Shown: in pieces, positions 40,065 to 47,606 of the stretch
How positions within the stretch are numbered: position 1 is the stretch's first letter
Layout: the number at the start of each line of letters is the position of its first letter
DNA from: a bacterium
GTDB lineage: Bacteria > Patescibacteriota > Minisyncoccia > UBA6257 > GWB1-50-10
Reading direction: 5' to 3'
DNA: 54,677 bases
Assembly (NCBI GenBank): GCA_021824045.1
Contig: JAKALR010000003.1
Coordinates: 1 to 54,677 of the forward strand
Translations under genes and position numbers: made by a program
The notes under the pieces: generated by a model
Database searches by the model: none
Seen by the model: only the letters and a program-made list of their open reading frames with translations
What the model was told of the DNA's origin: nothing

Positions 40065-41633
40065 CTACTTAAGGAGATTCATCTTCTTCGTCTGGACGAA
40101 GTTGCCGGCCTGGAGACGGTAGAAATAGACACCTGAAGCTAAGCTTGATCCGTTGAATTGGACCGAATAGCTTCCGGGGCTCTTTTCTCCGTCAACCAAC
40201 GTCGCAACTTTTTGTCCAAGAACGTTGAAAATGGTCAGGTTAACGATAGTTCTTTTTTGGACCGAGAATTGAATGGTCGTTGTCGGGTTGAAGGGATTCG
40301 GATAGTTCTGGAGCAATGTGAAAGTTGCCGGGCCGTGTGAAGGCTCATCGACGCCGGTCACGATCTTGAAGGACCATGACGCGGAGTCCGATGCTCCTGA
40401 AGCATCGCTCACGACAACGGAAACCGTTGTCGCCGACGAGATCTCCCTGAAGGTATATATCAGGGAATCGCAACCGGCAGAAACAACGTTGCCGTTCACT
40501 TTCCAGGTATAGGAAAGTGAATCGCCGTTCGGGTCCGTTGCCGCAACCGAGAAGGTCATCGGCACGTTGACTCCAACAGAGTCCATCGAGGATGGCATTT
40601 GGGATGCGATCTGAGGAGGCGAAACGACACTGAGCGTCAGGATATAAATGGAACCATTGATGTTTGCCAAGAGATGCGTGCTGTCGAGCTGCATCATGGC
40701 GCCTATCTGGTAACCTTTGAATCCGAAAACGCTCCATGTCGCACCGTTGTCGGTCGAGCGGAACAAGCCGTCGCTCACGATGTTGTTGCCATCACCCACG
40801 AACAATCCGAGATTGCTCGAAGCGAGAATGCTGGGATAACTAACGCCTACCGGAGTAGTTGGCACGGGAACTTTTTGCCAGGTTTTGCCGTCGTCGGTGG
40901 ATTTATAGACTCCTGCATCTTTCGTCGCCGCGAAGACTGTGCCATCTGATGCTTCTTCGAAATTCTCAACGCAATCCAGATCAGCACCATCTCCCGTCGG
41001 CAAACCGCTCGCTATGTTCCATGTGAAACCGTTATCGGTTGATCGGTAAACACCGTACCACTGAGGACTTATTCCCCCAACCCCCATTAGAACCGTGCCC
41101 TTGCTTGTGGTAAACAAACTCGCTGCAGTATTCCAATGGAAAGGAGAATTATCGGTAATAGAACTCCAGGTTTGGCCGTCATCAATGGATCGATAGAGAG
41201 AATCTTGTCCACCGCTGATGATTGATCTATTGGGTGCTACCGTGAAATAACGTCCAGCTTTCGTTGCGATGGTTTCCCATGCGCTTCCTCCATCTATCGA
41301 CCTTCCAAACACACTCCCCAATCCTGTCGCAAGTAGTGTTCCCGAGTCGGTAACTCCCAAAGCAAGAGTGATACCGCCGCTGAACTTAAGGTTCAGAGTC
41401 TGCCACGTTTTCCCGCTATCCGAGGAACGAATGAGATTGTTGGTGCTCGTCTGTCCCACGATATACTCACCGCTTCTCACGAAACGATAAATATAGGAAA
41501 AGTTACTGACATTCATGGTGTCAACCGGGAATACGCGGATCTGATCTGTGATCATCAGCCCCCTGGTCCCTTGTCCGAGAACAATCGCTGCAATGCTCAA
41601 AAGGAGCATTGCGATCATCATCAAACGTTTCAC
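40065..41633 (-). CDS. Secreted BNR/beta-propeller-like protein with T9SS C-terminal sorting domain (1)
   Basis: 522 residues from a GTG at 41633, with AAAGGAG 10 bases before it. Signal peptide 'LMMIAMLLLSIAAIVLG'. Six BNR-type repeats such as 'RSSDSGKTWQTL', 'RSIDDGQTWSSI' and 'KSTDDGKTWQKV' suggest a beta-propeller. Then comes an Ig-like domain ('PMTFSVAATDPNGDSLSYTW') and a terminal 'NYPNPFNPTTTIQFSV'...'GVYFYRLQAGNFVQTKKMNL', the type IX secretion sorting tail of Bacteroidota and Ignavibacteria. No T9SS gene is in the window. A close paralogue is at 45827. It is probably imported. Confidence 0.88.
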   Translation of the reverse strand: MKRLMMIAMLLLSIAAIVLGQGTRGLMITDQIRVFPVDTMNVSNFSYIYRFVRSGEYIVGQTSTNNLIRSSDSGKTWQTLNLKFSGGITLALGVTDSGTLLATGLGSVFGRSIDGGSAWETIATKAGRYFTVAPNRSIISGGQDSLYRSIDDGQTWSSITDNSPFHWNTAASLFTTSKGTVLMGVGGISPQWYGVYRSTDNGFTWNIASGLPTGDGADLDCVENFEEASDGTVFAATKDAGVYKSTDDGKTWQKVPVPTTPVGVSYPSILASSNLGLFVGDGNNIVSDGLFRSTDNGATWSVFGFKGYQIGAMMQLDSTHLLANINGSIYILTLSVVSPPQIASQMPSSMDSVGVNVPMTFSVAATDPNGDSLSYTWKVNGNVVSAGCDSLIYTFREISSATTVSVVVSDASGASDSASWSFKIVTGVDEPSHGPATFTLLQNYPNPFNPTTTIQFSVQKRTIVNLTIFNVLGQKVATLVDGEKSPGSYSVQFNGSSLASGVYFYRLQAGNFVQTKKMNLLK

Positions 41634-41782
41634 TTTCTTAACGCTCCTTTCGAGTTTTTATCGGTGAAACAACCGTTATGAACTTTATTTACAATCTAAG
41701 GGAAGATTCCTTAGTCTGGTTATATTATACCACAAACAACGAAAAAAGGCAAAAATATTGATTTCCCTTTATTAATGCGGAT

Positions 41783-42376
41783 TTATTGGAGCAATCCCCT
41801 AATGAAGATATTGTACGTCGTCGAGGCATTTAGACCACTAATTCCGAGGGTTTGGGTCCCTGTTGCACTCAAAGCGCTCTGGAGATTCGAGGGGATGGGA
41901 TAGGATTGATAGCAACTGGGATTATTGGCCGGATTCGGCGTACTCGACGGACAAATATTAAAGTTTGGATCCTGTGCACTAAAAAGGTAGATCCCCATCT
42001 GCTTATACGACTGCGGGTTGGTCCATTGCACGGTGAAACCGTTGGAAGTGACGCTCGCGGAAGGGATCGTGACATTCGTCGGCCACTGGTTGCCGCCGGT
42101 CACGTTTGCCGTCGTGACGCAGTAGCTCGAACCGCACCAGGACATTTGTCCCAGGACGTTCACCGGCGTTGTGGGGGTTTGTCCCCCGAAGTTGCCAGTC
42201 GAGGGGTTGTAGGAGATGTCGCTCAAATCGACGAGTCCGTTCCAAGAGCTATTGCTTCCGTCGCCGAATGAAAGGAATTTAGCCTCGCCGGAAAGTTTCC
42301 CCGTCGACGAATCTATCTTGGGGGCTTGGCCCGACGGCACATCGGAAGGATTGAACGACAGCCAGCCATAGCCGCC
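41783..42376 (-). pseudogene. C-terminal fragment of a surface protein, paralogue of 47607-49787
   Basis: About 197 residues: 'GGYGWLSFNPSDVPSGQAPK', 'SSWNGLVDLSDISYNPSTGN', 'VNVLGQMSWCGSSYCVTTAN' and 'GFTVQWTNPQSY' line up with the end of the protein at 47607. The upstream part is missing: the homology starts exactly at 42376, the base next to the hicA stop codon. There is no signal peptide, promoter or good start codon. It looks like the stump left when hicBA or a larger segment joined here. Confidence 0.8.
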
Positions 42377-42568
42377 CTATTTCTTCAATTTTTGTATACC
42401 CAAATCTTGGCAGATTTTCTCTGCTAAGAAATTATTAATCTCCTGATGGCGCGGTACCGTCGAAACCCTTCTGGTTTCGGGATTAAAAAAGACGCTGTGT
42501 CTAGCGCCCTCGCGTACAAAAACGCAACCTTGTTTCATGATGTGGTTTATAAGATCGCGTCTCTTCAT
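42377..42568 (-). CDS. hicA: HicA mRNA-interferase toxin
   Basis: 63 residues. 'MKRRDLINHIMKQGCVFVRE' and 'GARHSVFFNPETRRVSTVPR' with the catalytic His in 'ARHSVF' and 'HQEINNFLAEKICQDLGI' match the HicA double-stranded-RNA-binding-like fold. It cleaves mRNA when free of HicB. It follows hicB with a 4-bp overlap, so the antitoxin is made first. Confidence 0.93.
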   Translation of the reverse strand: MKRRDLINHIMKQGCVFVREGARHSVFFNPETRRVSTVPRHQEINNFLAEKICQDLGIQKLKK

Positions 42569-42780
42569 AAAGACACGAAAATCGGTTCTCTTAAGATTTT
42601 GGAGTCGGAGCTCTTAACCAAAAACTTGCCCGTTTCCAGAACAAGCACCAGAGCTTCCTTGAGGTTTTCTTTGGCTTCTTTTAGCGTGCGGCCCTGAGTA
42701 TTAACGCCGGGAATTTCTTCTATCCATGCGGAGTACCATTTTCCAGTTTTTTTATAAACGGCTGTAAATTGTCGGCTCAT
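42565..42780 (-). CDS. hicB: HicB antitoxin
   Basis: 71 residues: 'FTAVYKKTGKWYSAWIEEIP' and 'GVNTQGRTLKEAKENLKEAL' form the HicB degraded-RNase-H-like core. There is no C-terminal HTH/RHH domain, so repression would need HicA or a short tail. An inverted repeat ATACT-tcaat-AGTAT (42782-42796) just upstream is a candidate operator. Confidence 0.92.
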   Translation of the reverse strand: MSRQFTAVYKKTGKWYSAWIEEIPGVNTQGRTLKEAKENLKEALVLVLETGKFLVKSSDSKILREPIFVSL

Positions 42781-42781
42781 A

Positions 42782-42796
42782 ATACTTCAATAGTAT
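42782..42796. promoter_or_regulatory. Inverted repeat at the hicBA promoter (operator candidate)
   Basis: ATACT, 5-base gap, AGTAT, overlapping a GATACT -10-like box 2-17 bases before the hicB ATG. Confidence 0.45.
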
Positions 42797-42849
42797 CATA
42801 GATTTATTTAAAAACAAGCGTATATTCGAACACTTGCCGGATTTTGGAA

Positions 42850-42974
42850 CAACTGGTTCAAAACATACGATCGCACAAAGTGTACCAATAGCAAGGGTGG
42901 GCAAAGAGGCAGCGCTACAAAAGAAGCAGTGCTACAAAATATGCGATCGTTGAATTTGTAGCACAGGAGGGCGG
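42850..42974. repeat. 3'-flank repeat R2, copy B
   Basis: Matches 39876-39983 (copy A) nearly base for base, with a 17-base internal duplication (CTACAAAAGAAGCAGTG). It contains CGATCG palindromes and the GTGCTACAAA/TTTGTAGCAC hairpin. No gene is seen between 42797 and 43185 apart from this and the hairpin at 42984-43056. Confidence 0.8.
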
Positions 42975-42983
42975 TTCAAAAGA

Positions 42984-43056
42984 AAGAAGGCTGACATATG
43001 CAGAGCATAGTCATCCTTCGAAAATCCGATTCCTAAAGAGGAATCCGAACCTTCTT
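42984..43056 (-). terminator. Nested hairpin downstream of the methyltransferase gene
   Basis: AAGAAGG (42984-42990) pairs with CCTTCTT (43050-43056), enclosing GATTCCT/AGGAATC (43028-43034 with 43039-43045). The minus-strand side ends in a T-rich run (CTTCTTTCTTTT). It probably ends methyltransferase transcription, 130 bp past its stop. Confidence 0.5.
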
Positions 43057-43185
43057 TTTTGCAATCAATGAAGTATTGGCACAAAAAAAGACGATCGCAC
43101 CAAGCGTACCAATGAGACACTCGGAAAACAAAGAACCATAGGTTGATATTATTATAATACAAGTCGGGAACCAAAAACGCCTCCA

Positions 43186-43905
43186 TTAAATTGATTTTGC
43201 GCAAATAAAGTATATCCTGTCGGAGACTTCTGACGCGCGGTCACCGTTCCCATCAATGACGTCAACCCCTTTAAACATTTTCTTAAGGGATCTCTCAATC
43301 TCTATGATAGGGAATGAACATTCTTTTATATTCTCGGAACTTACCACCTCCCCACCGTTTATGCCGCCCTTCATAACCTTAATGTCCCAGTTATAAATCT
43401 CCATTTCTTTTATCACACTTATCACCACTCTCCCATCGTTGAGTATTCTTATTATTGGATTCGATTGAGTTAATTTTTCTAACTTCTGCCGCGTATTAAT
43501 ATCAAAGATAAAAATACCCCCACCATTTAAATGGCGATAAGCACGAGAAAATGCATGCTCCCAATTTTCATAATTCAGTAGGTGGTTCATGGTATCGAAT
43601 ATACACAAAACGACATCATATCTCCCGGAGAGAGAAAAATTTGATATATCCTGATGAGATAAGTGAGCATTGGGGACTTTCTGTCGCGCAATTGAAAGCA
43701 TTTCCTCCGATGTGTCAATGCCAACAACAGAGTATCCGAGATCAGAGAAATATTCTAAAAACATTCCTGTTCCGCACCCTAATTCTAAGATGGTTTTTGC
43801 TTGTGGATTGTATTTCTTAATTAATTCTTCGATAAACTTTTCTCCATTTTTCCTATCCCCCATCGCGGAATCATAAAATTTAGCAAAAGCCCCGTAGTTA
43901 GTCAT
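43186..43905 (-). CDS. Class I SAM-dependent methyltransferase
   Basis: 239 residues. 'AKTILELGCGTGMFLEYFSD' (motif I), 'VVGIDTSEEMLSIARQKVPN', 'RYDVVLCIFDTMNHLLNY' (motif IV) and 'LNGGGIFIFDINT' mark a Rossmann methyltransferase of the UbiE/small-molecule type. The substrate is unknown. Given its place between peptide-maturase operons it could methylate a peptide, but it has its own TAAAAT box 6 bases before the ATG and lies beyond the terminator at 43947, so it is not part of the operon. Confidence 0.88.
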   Translation of the reverse strand: MTNYGAFAKFYDSAMGDRKNGEKFIEELIKKYNPQAKTILELGCGTGMFLEYFSDLGYSVVGIDTSEEMLSIARQKVPNAHLSHQDISNFSLSGRYDVVLCIFDTMNHLLNYENWEHAFSRAYRHLNGGGIFIFDINTRQKLEKLTQSNPIIRILNDGRVVISVIKEMEIYNWDIKVMKGGINGGEVVSSENIKECSFPIIEIERSLKKMFKGVDVIDGNGDRASEVSDRIYFICAKSI

Positions 43906-43946
43906 ATCCCTATTTTACACTCTCGCAAAAGAATTGAGAAACAAAA

Positions 43947-43971
43947 GAGCTCATCGATATAAGATGAGCTC
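43947..43971 (-). terminator. Terminator of radical SAM operon 3
   Basis: GAGCTCATC (43947-43955) pairs with GATGAGCTC (43963-43971), 7-base loop; on the minus strand TTTTGTTTC follows. Confidence 0.88.
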
Positions 43972-43988
43972 AGTGCTACCAAAAATAT

Positions 43989-45368
43989 TCAGAGAGCAAA
44001 GCCATACTCCCTGAGAAGAGGGGCAACCTTTCTCTTAAAGAAAGAGACCGCCAAGCAGGCATAGTCGTCTTTCGCGTTGTAAAAATCACCGTGGAGAAAA
44101 TAAGCATTTGCCCGACATCCCGTGCCACAGAGTTCTCGCAGTTTGCATCCTCTGCAACCAGCAACATCGCCGATCTTCACCGTTTTTACCTCGCGCATTT
44201 TGTCGGAGTACCAAATATTCCAAATTGATGATTGTTTAATATTACCAATCGGCAATTCAGAACAGTAGGCACAGGAAACGACATCACCGTTCGGTTTCAC
44301 GCAACATTCGGACCTACGACCCTCATAATCACAAACGAAATCGTTATCCGTAAGTTTCTGGAAACCTTGTTCAAAGAGCTGTTCCCTGAACAAATATTCA
44401 ATTTGCAAGTGAAACGGCATGCCGTTCGCCAAATGTCGCCGCAAAAGGACTAAACAGCGCTCGGCAATAATACCCCATTCTACGTTGAATGTTGCGCGGT
44501 AATTCTTGAACTCCGGCGTCATCTTGGGAAAACCAAGTCTCCAACTGCTCACACTCATCCTTTTCACCAGATCATACATTGCATCAAGATGATCAATATT
44601 CTCCATGTTCACCACGGTGTTCACGACTACACTGATCCCTTTTGAGGTTAATAGCATAATGTTCCGCACTATGCGCTCGAGCACTTTCCTGGAATCCTTA
44701 CTGGAGAAACCCCGAAAGGAAAAGTCCACGCCGGGGATCGAATCAAGGCTGACAAAAAGCGAGAACTGACTGCGCAACTCCTGGACCGCCTGGATGAACC
44801 TGCCGTTTATCAACAGACCGTTCGAGAATATCGCAGAAATTCTCATCTTTCTCTCCTCGATGGCTGATAGCACATCGGCAAGCCGGGACATCATCAACGG
44901 CTCGCCGCCACTGATCCCGATGTTATTTACCTGCATGCCCTGCAAATCATCAAGAAGGCGAATAATCTCGTCGAAGCTCAACTCTTCGCCGCTCTTGACA
45001 TATTCAGCTTGATAGCAGTGAACGCATTTCATATCGCACTTACCGCTCGCTTCTAGATGGACTGCCTCAAGTCTTCTGTCCGGCACTTGATTTCTCCCGA
45101 GAACTCTTGGCGCGGATGCATTAGTAAATTCTACAGCTGAGATATTTTTCAGTTGATCAATGAATTGTAATACATCAACCCTCGAGGTTTTGGCGTATTG
45201 TTTGAGTATCTGTTCCACAGTGTTCGTGCCGTCAAGTGACTGGAGGAATTCAACCTGGTCGGCAGTCAACTCATAGGTAGTACCATTCCGCAAACAATAA
45301 AGAGTGCTCATTGATGTGGAATGCTTCAGTGTGAAATCGCCCGCTAACGAAACATATTGATTGGGCAT
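43989..45368 (-). CDS. Radical SAM/SPASM peptide maturase 3 with PqqD-like leader-binding domain
   Basis: 459 residues from ATG 45368, preceded by GAGGAGG at 5 bases. N-terminal 'YELTADQVEFLQSLDGTNTV'...'KTSRVDVLQFIDQLKN' (about residues 28-80) is PqqD-like, the RiPP recognition element fold that binds leader peptides. Barrel: 'ASGKCDMKCVHCYQAE' (CX3CX2C), 'IGISGGEPLM'. SPASM: 'RSECCVKPNGDVVSCAYC', 'AGCRGCKLRELCGTGCRANA'. A fused recognition element plus SPASM strongly indicates a RiPP enzyme. Substrate candidate: the 39-residue peptide encoded upstream, which has no Cys. Confidence 0.92.
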   Translation of the reverse strand: MPNQYVSLAGDFTLKHSTSMSTLYCLRNGTTYELTADQVEFLQSLDGTNTVEQILKQYAKTSRVDVLQFIDQLKNISAVEFTNASAPRVLGRNQVPDRRLEAVHLEASGKCDMKCVHCYQAEYVKSGEELSFDEIIRLLDDLQGMQVNNIGISGGEPLMMSRLADVLSAIEERKMRISAIFSNGLLINGRFIQAVQELRSQFSLFVSLDSIPGVDFSFRGFSSKDSRKVLERIVRNIMLLTSKGISVVVNTVVNMENIDHLDAMYDLVKRMSVSSWRLGFPKMTPEFKNYRATFNVEWGIIAERCLVLLRRHLANGMPFHLQIEYLFREQLFEQGFQKLTDNDFVCDYEGRRSECCVKPNGDVVSCAYCSELPIGNIKQSSIWNIWYSDKMREVKTVKIGDVAGCRGCKLRELCGTGCRANAYFLHGDFYNAKDDYACLAVSFFKRKVAPLLREYGFAL

Positions 45369-45420
45369 ACGAGCCTCCTCTTTTTTAAAAGTACTTAACG
45401 TACAAAAACTATAGAATAAT

Positions 45421-45450
45421 GGGTGGAATGCTTTTGAGAACACTCCACCC
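45421..45450 (-). terminator. Hairpin between precursor 3 and maturase 3 (attenuator candidate)
   Basis: GGGTGGAATG (45421-45430) pairs with CACTCCACCC (45441-45450) with one G-T. On the minus strand it is followed by 'attattctatagttttt'. Same position as the hairpin in operon 2. Confidence 0.65.
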
Positions 45451-45469
45451 CCGCTGGAGCCGAGTGAAA

Positions 45470-45589
45470 CTACGAACCCGGCGCACTGGCGTTCAGGGCC
45501 TGCGTCAGTCTTACCTGAAGCACCCTCTTTTTGAGTAAAGAGTTTTTCAGGACCTTCTGACCGGCCCCTTTTACCAGGGGCTTTTTCAT
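45470..45589 (-). CDS. Candidate RiPP precursor peptide 3 (39 aa)
   Basis: ATG 45589 preceded by GAGAGG; TAG stop at 45472-45470. Basic N-terminal half (MKKPLVKGAGQKVLKNSLLK), then 'VRLTQALNASAPGS' at the end. There are no Cys or aromatic residues, so thioether or Tyr cross-links are excluded; epimerisation, methylation or backbone changes remain open. A TATAAT (45670-45665) lies 75 bases upstream. Followed by the hairpin and the maturase with a leader-binding domain. Role inferred from context. Confidence 0.65.
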   Translation of the reverse strand: MKKPLVKGAGQKVLKNSLLKKRVLQVRLTQALNASAPGS

Positions 45590-45714
45590 AACAGCCTCTC
45601 TACAGTTTTTGTTAAGCAAGTAACTTCACAGAAAAGCCTGCAAATACCAATTACCTGCCCTATGATTATAATAACACAAAAATAAACCATTCGTAATAAA
45701 AACGCCGCCTCGCT

Positions 45715-45810
45715 ATATGCGATCGTTGAATTTGTAGCACAGGAGGGCGGCCGAAAAATAAAGAACACCGTCAGCACATTGAGCGCTGGCGGTGTTTACA
45801 TACACTCTTC
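45715..45810. repeat. 3'-flank repeat R2, copy C
   Basis: Shares 'ATGCGATCGTTGAATTTGTA' onward with copies A and B, and with copy A also the terminator and the following 'TACATACACTCTT'. It follows the second T9SS-sorted gene, exactly as copy A follows the first. Confidence 0.8.
45764..45796 (-). terminator. Terminator of T9SS-sorted protein gene 2
   Basis: Same AACACCGTCAGC/GCTGGCGGTGTT hairpin as at 39997-40029, followed on the minus strand by ctttattttt. Confidence 0.85.
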
Positions 45811-45826
45811 CATTGAAGAAGATCTC

Positions 45827-47473
45827 CTATTTAAGTAATTCCATCTTCTTGATCTGGGAGAAGGTTCCAGCTTGGAGACGGTAGAAATAGACGCCGCTGG
45901 AGAGATTCGATCCATTGAATTGGACCGAGTAGCTTCCGGGGTTCTTTTCTCCGTTTACCAAAACTTGAACTTCTTGCCCCAAAATATTGAAGATAGACAA
46001 GTGAACGAAAATGGGTTTTGAGACCGAGAATTCGATCGTGGTGGTCGGGTTGAAAGGATTCGGGTAGTTCTGGAGCAATGTGAAAGTCGCCGGGCCGTGA
46101 GAGGGCTCATCGACGCCGGTCACGATCTTGAAGGACCATGACGCGGAGTCTGATGCTCCCGATGCATCACTCACGACGACGGAAACCGTTGTCGCCGACG
46201 AGAGTTCCCTGAAGGTATATATCAGGGAATCGCAACCGGCAGAAACAACGTTGCCATTCACTTTCCAGGTATAGGAAAGTGAATCACCGTTGGGGCTGCT
46301 TGCCGCAACCGAGAAGGTCATCGGCACGTTGACTCCAACGGAGTCCATTGAAGATGGCATCTGGGATGCTATTTCCGGCGGGTTGGATGGGGTATACGAA
46401 ACGATGTATATACCGGATCCTGTACCCGCAAGGATTCTACCGCCACCGTAAGGATAGAGACAGTATCCATTGGTATTCGCGAGACCAACAAACTGCCACG
46501 TTTTACCGGAGTCTGCTGAATAATAGAGGCCTGCATCTCCGCTTATTCCCGCGCCAATATCATTGTGGTATATCGCCCACACTTTTCCATTGGCCGCGAG
46601 AACCGCAGAGGCATACTTCGGCATCGGAGTCGACCCATTGACCTGAATCCAGCTTTGACCGTCGTCATTGGAGCGGAAGATTCCCTCTCCATCAGTCGCG
46701 GCGTAGACAACGCCAGTCGAAGAATCACACGACAACCCCCAGATGTTGTATCCGTTGGCTGCCATGTTTCCATTCGAGTCCAGTGTGCCATCACCGATGT
46801 TGCCGATCTGACCAATGAGACCACTGTCGGCCTCCATCCAAGTGCCGCTATCACCATTGTCAGTGGAACGGTAAATTCCCGAAGTCCATCCTTGAGGATC
46901 ACCATTGCCAGTACCAGCGATAATTGTTCCTCTCGGCGTGAAAGTAATAGCACGAAAACCACCAATTGGAGGATTAAGTACATTGAGCCAGTCCGAACCG
47001 TTATCGATTGAACGATAAACAGATCCCCCAAAACCAGTTGCCACGAACATATTACTATCCTTTATGCTTATCGCTAAAGGACCGGTAGAGTTGAGGCCCT
47101 GCACAGAATTCCAAGAATTGCCGTTATCAGTGGAATTGAAAAGGTCACCTCCTGTTCCCAAGAACAATGTTCCATTTGAATTTGCCTCAATGGCATATGC
47201 GGATGCAAATGGCATATTGGCGCCCTTGAGACCATTCATTAAATGAACCCAGGTGCTTCCTCCATCAGAAGAGCGATAGAGGTAATCAGTTCCGGTACCA
47301 GCGAAAATATTTCCACTTCTATCAACAAAGAGGGAGGCGACGGCAGCGTTGATTTTTCCACCATCGAGGATATTTTTCATTTGGAATTTTGTGGTAACGT
47401 TCGTCTGACTCCAAACCGCTATTGGCCAGATGCTCGCGAGGAGCACCAAAGCAAAAAGAATGATTCGCTTCAC
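45827..47473 (-). CDS. Secreted BNR/beta-propeller-like protein with T9SS C-terminal sorting domain (2)
   Basis: 548 residues from a GTG at 47473 with AAAGGAG upstream; promoter TATAAT at 47574-47569. Signal peptide 'IILFALVLLASIWPIAVWSQ'. BNR-like repeats 'RSSDGGSTWVHL', 'NSTDNGNSWNSV', 'RSNDDGQSWIQV' and 'YSADSGKTWQFV'. The last 165 residues (Ig-like domain plus 'NYPNPFNPTTTIEFSV' sorting tail) are almost identical to the paralogue at 40065, even in DNA, while the propellers differ: recent duplication with gene conversion of the 3' half. Confidence 0.88.
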   Translation of the reverse strand: MKRIILFALVLLASIWPIAVWSQTNVTTKFQMKNILDGGKINAAVASLFVDRSGNIFAGTGTDYLYRSSDGGSTWVHLMNGLKGANMPFASAYAIEANSNGTLFLGTGGDLFNSTDNGNSWNSVQGLNSTGPLAISIKDSNMFVATGFGGSVYRSIDNGSDWLNVLNPPIGGFRAITFTPRGTIIAGTGNGDPQGWTSGIYRSTDNGDSGTWMEADSGLIGQIGNIGDGTLDSNGNMAANGYNIWGLSCDSSTGVVYAATDGEGIFRSNDDGQSWIQVNGSTPMPKYASAVLAANGKVWAIYHNDIGAGISGDAGLYYSADSGKTWQFVGLANTNGYCLYPYGGGRILAGTGSGIYIVSYTPSNPPEIASQMPSSMDSVGVNVPMTFSVAASSPNGDSLSYTWKVNGNVVSAGCDSLIYTFRELSSATTVSVVVSDASGASDSASWSFKIVTGVDEPSHGPATFTLLQNYPNPFNPTTTIEFSVSKPIFVHLSIFNILGQEVQVLVNGEKNPGSYSVQFNGSNLSSGVYFYRLQAGTFSQIKKMELLK

Positions 47474-47606
47474 TTTCTTAACGCTCCTTTCTGAGCTTTC
47501 TGTTAAGCAATCAGTTATTGAGAAATGACAAGCAAGGATTTATTTAACTTCATCCTTGGCTGTTAAGTATTATACCACAAATCGCTGAAAAATGGAAGGG
47601 GTAGAT

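Noticed and set aside
42932-43204. 90-codon minus-strand frame downstream of the methyltransferase
   Set aside because: It is made of repeat R2 and hairpin sequence, has an erratic Trp/Tyr-rich translation, and lacks a ribosome site.
45586-45777. 63-codon frame over the promoter of precursor 3
   Set aside because: It spans the promoter and leader of the peptide gene and part of repeat R2; no protein-like features.
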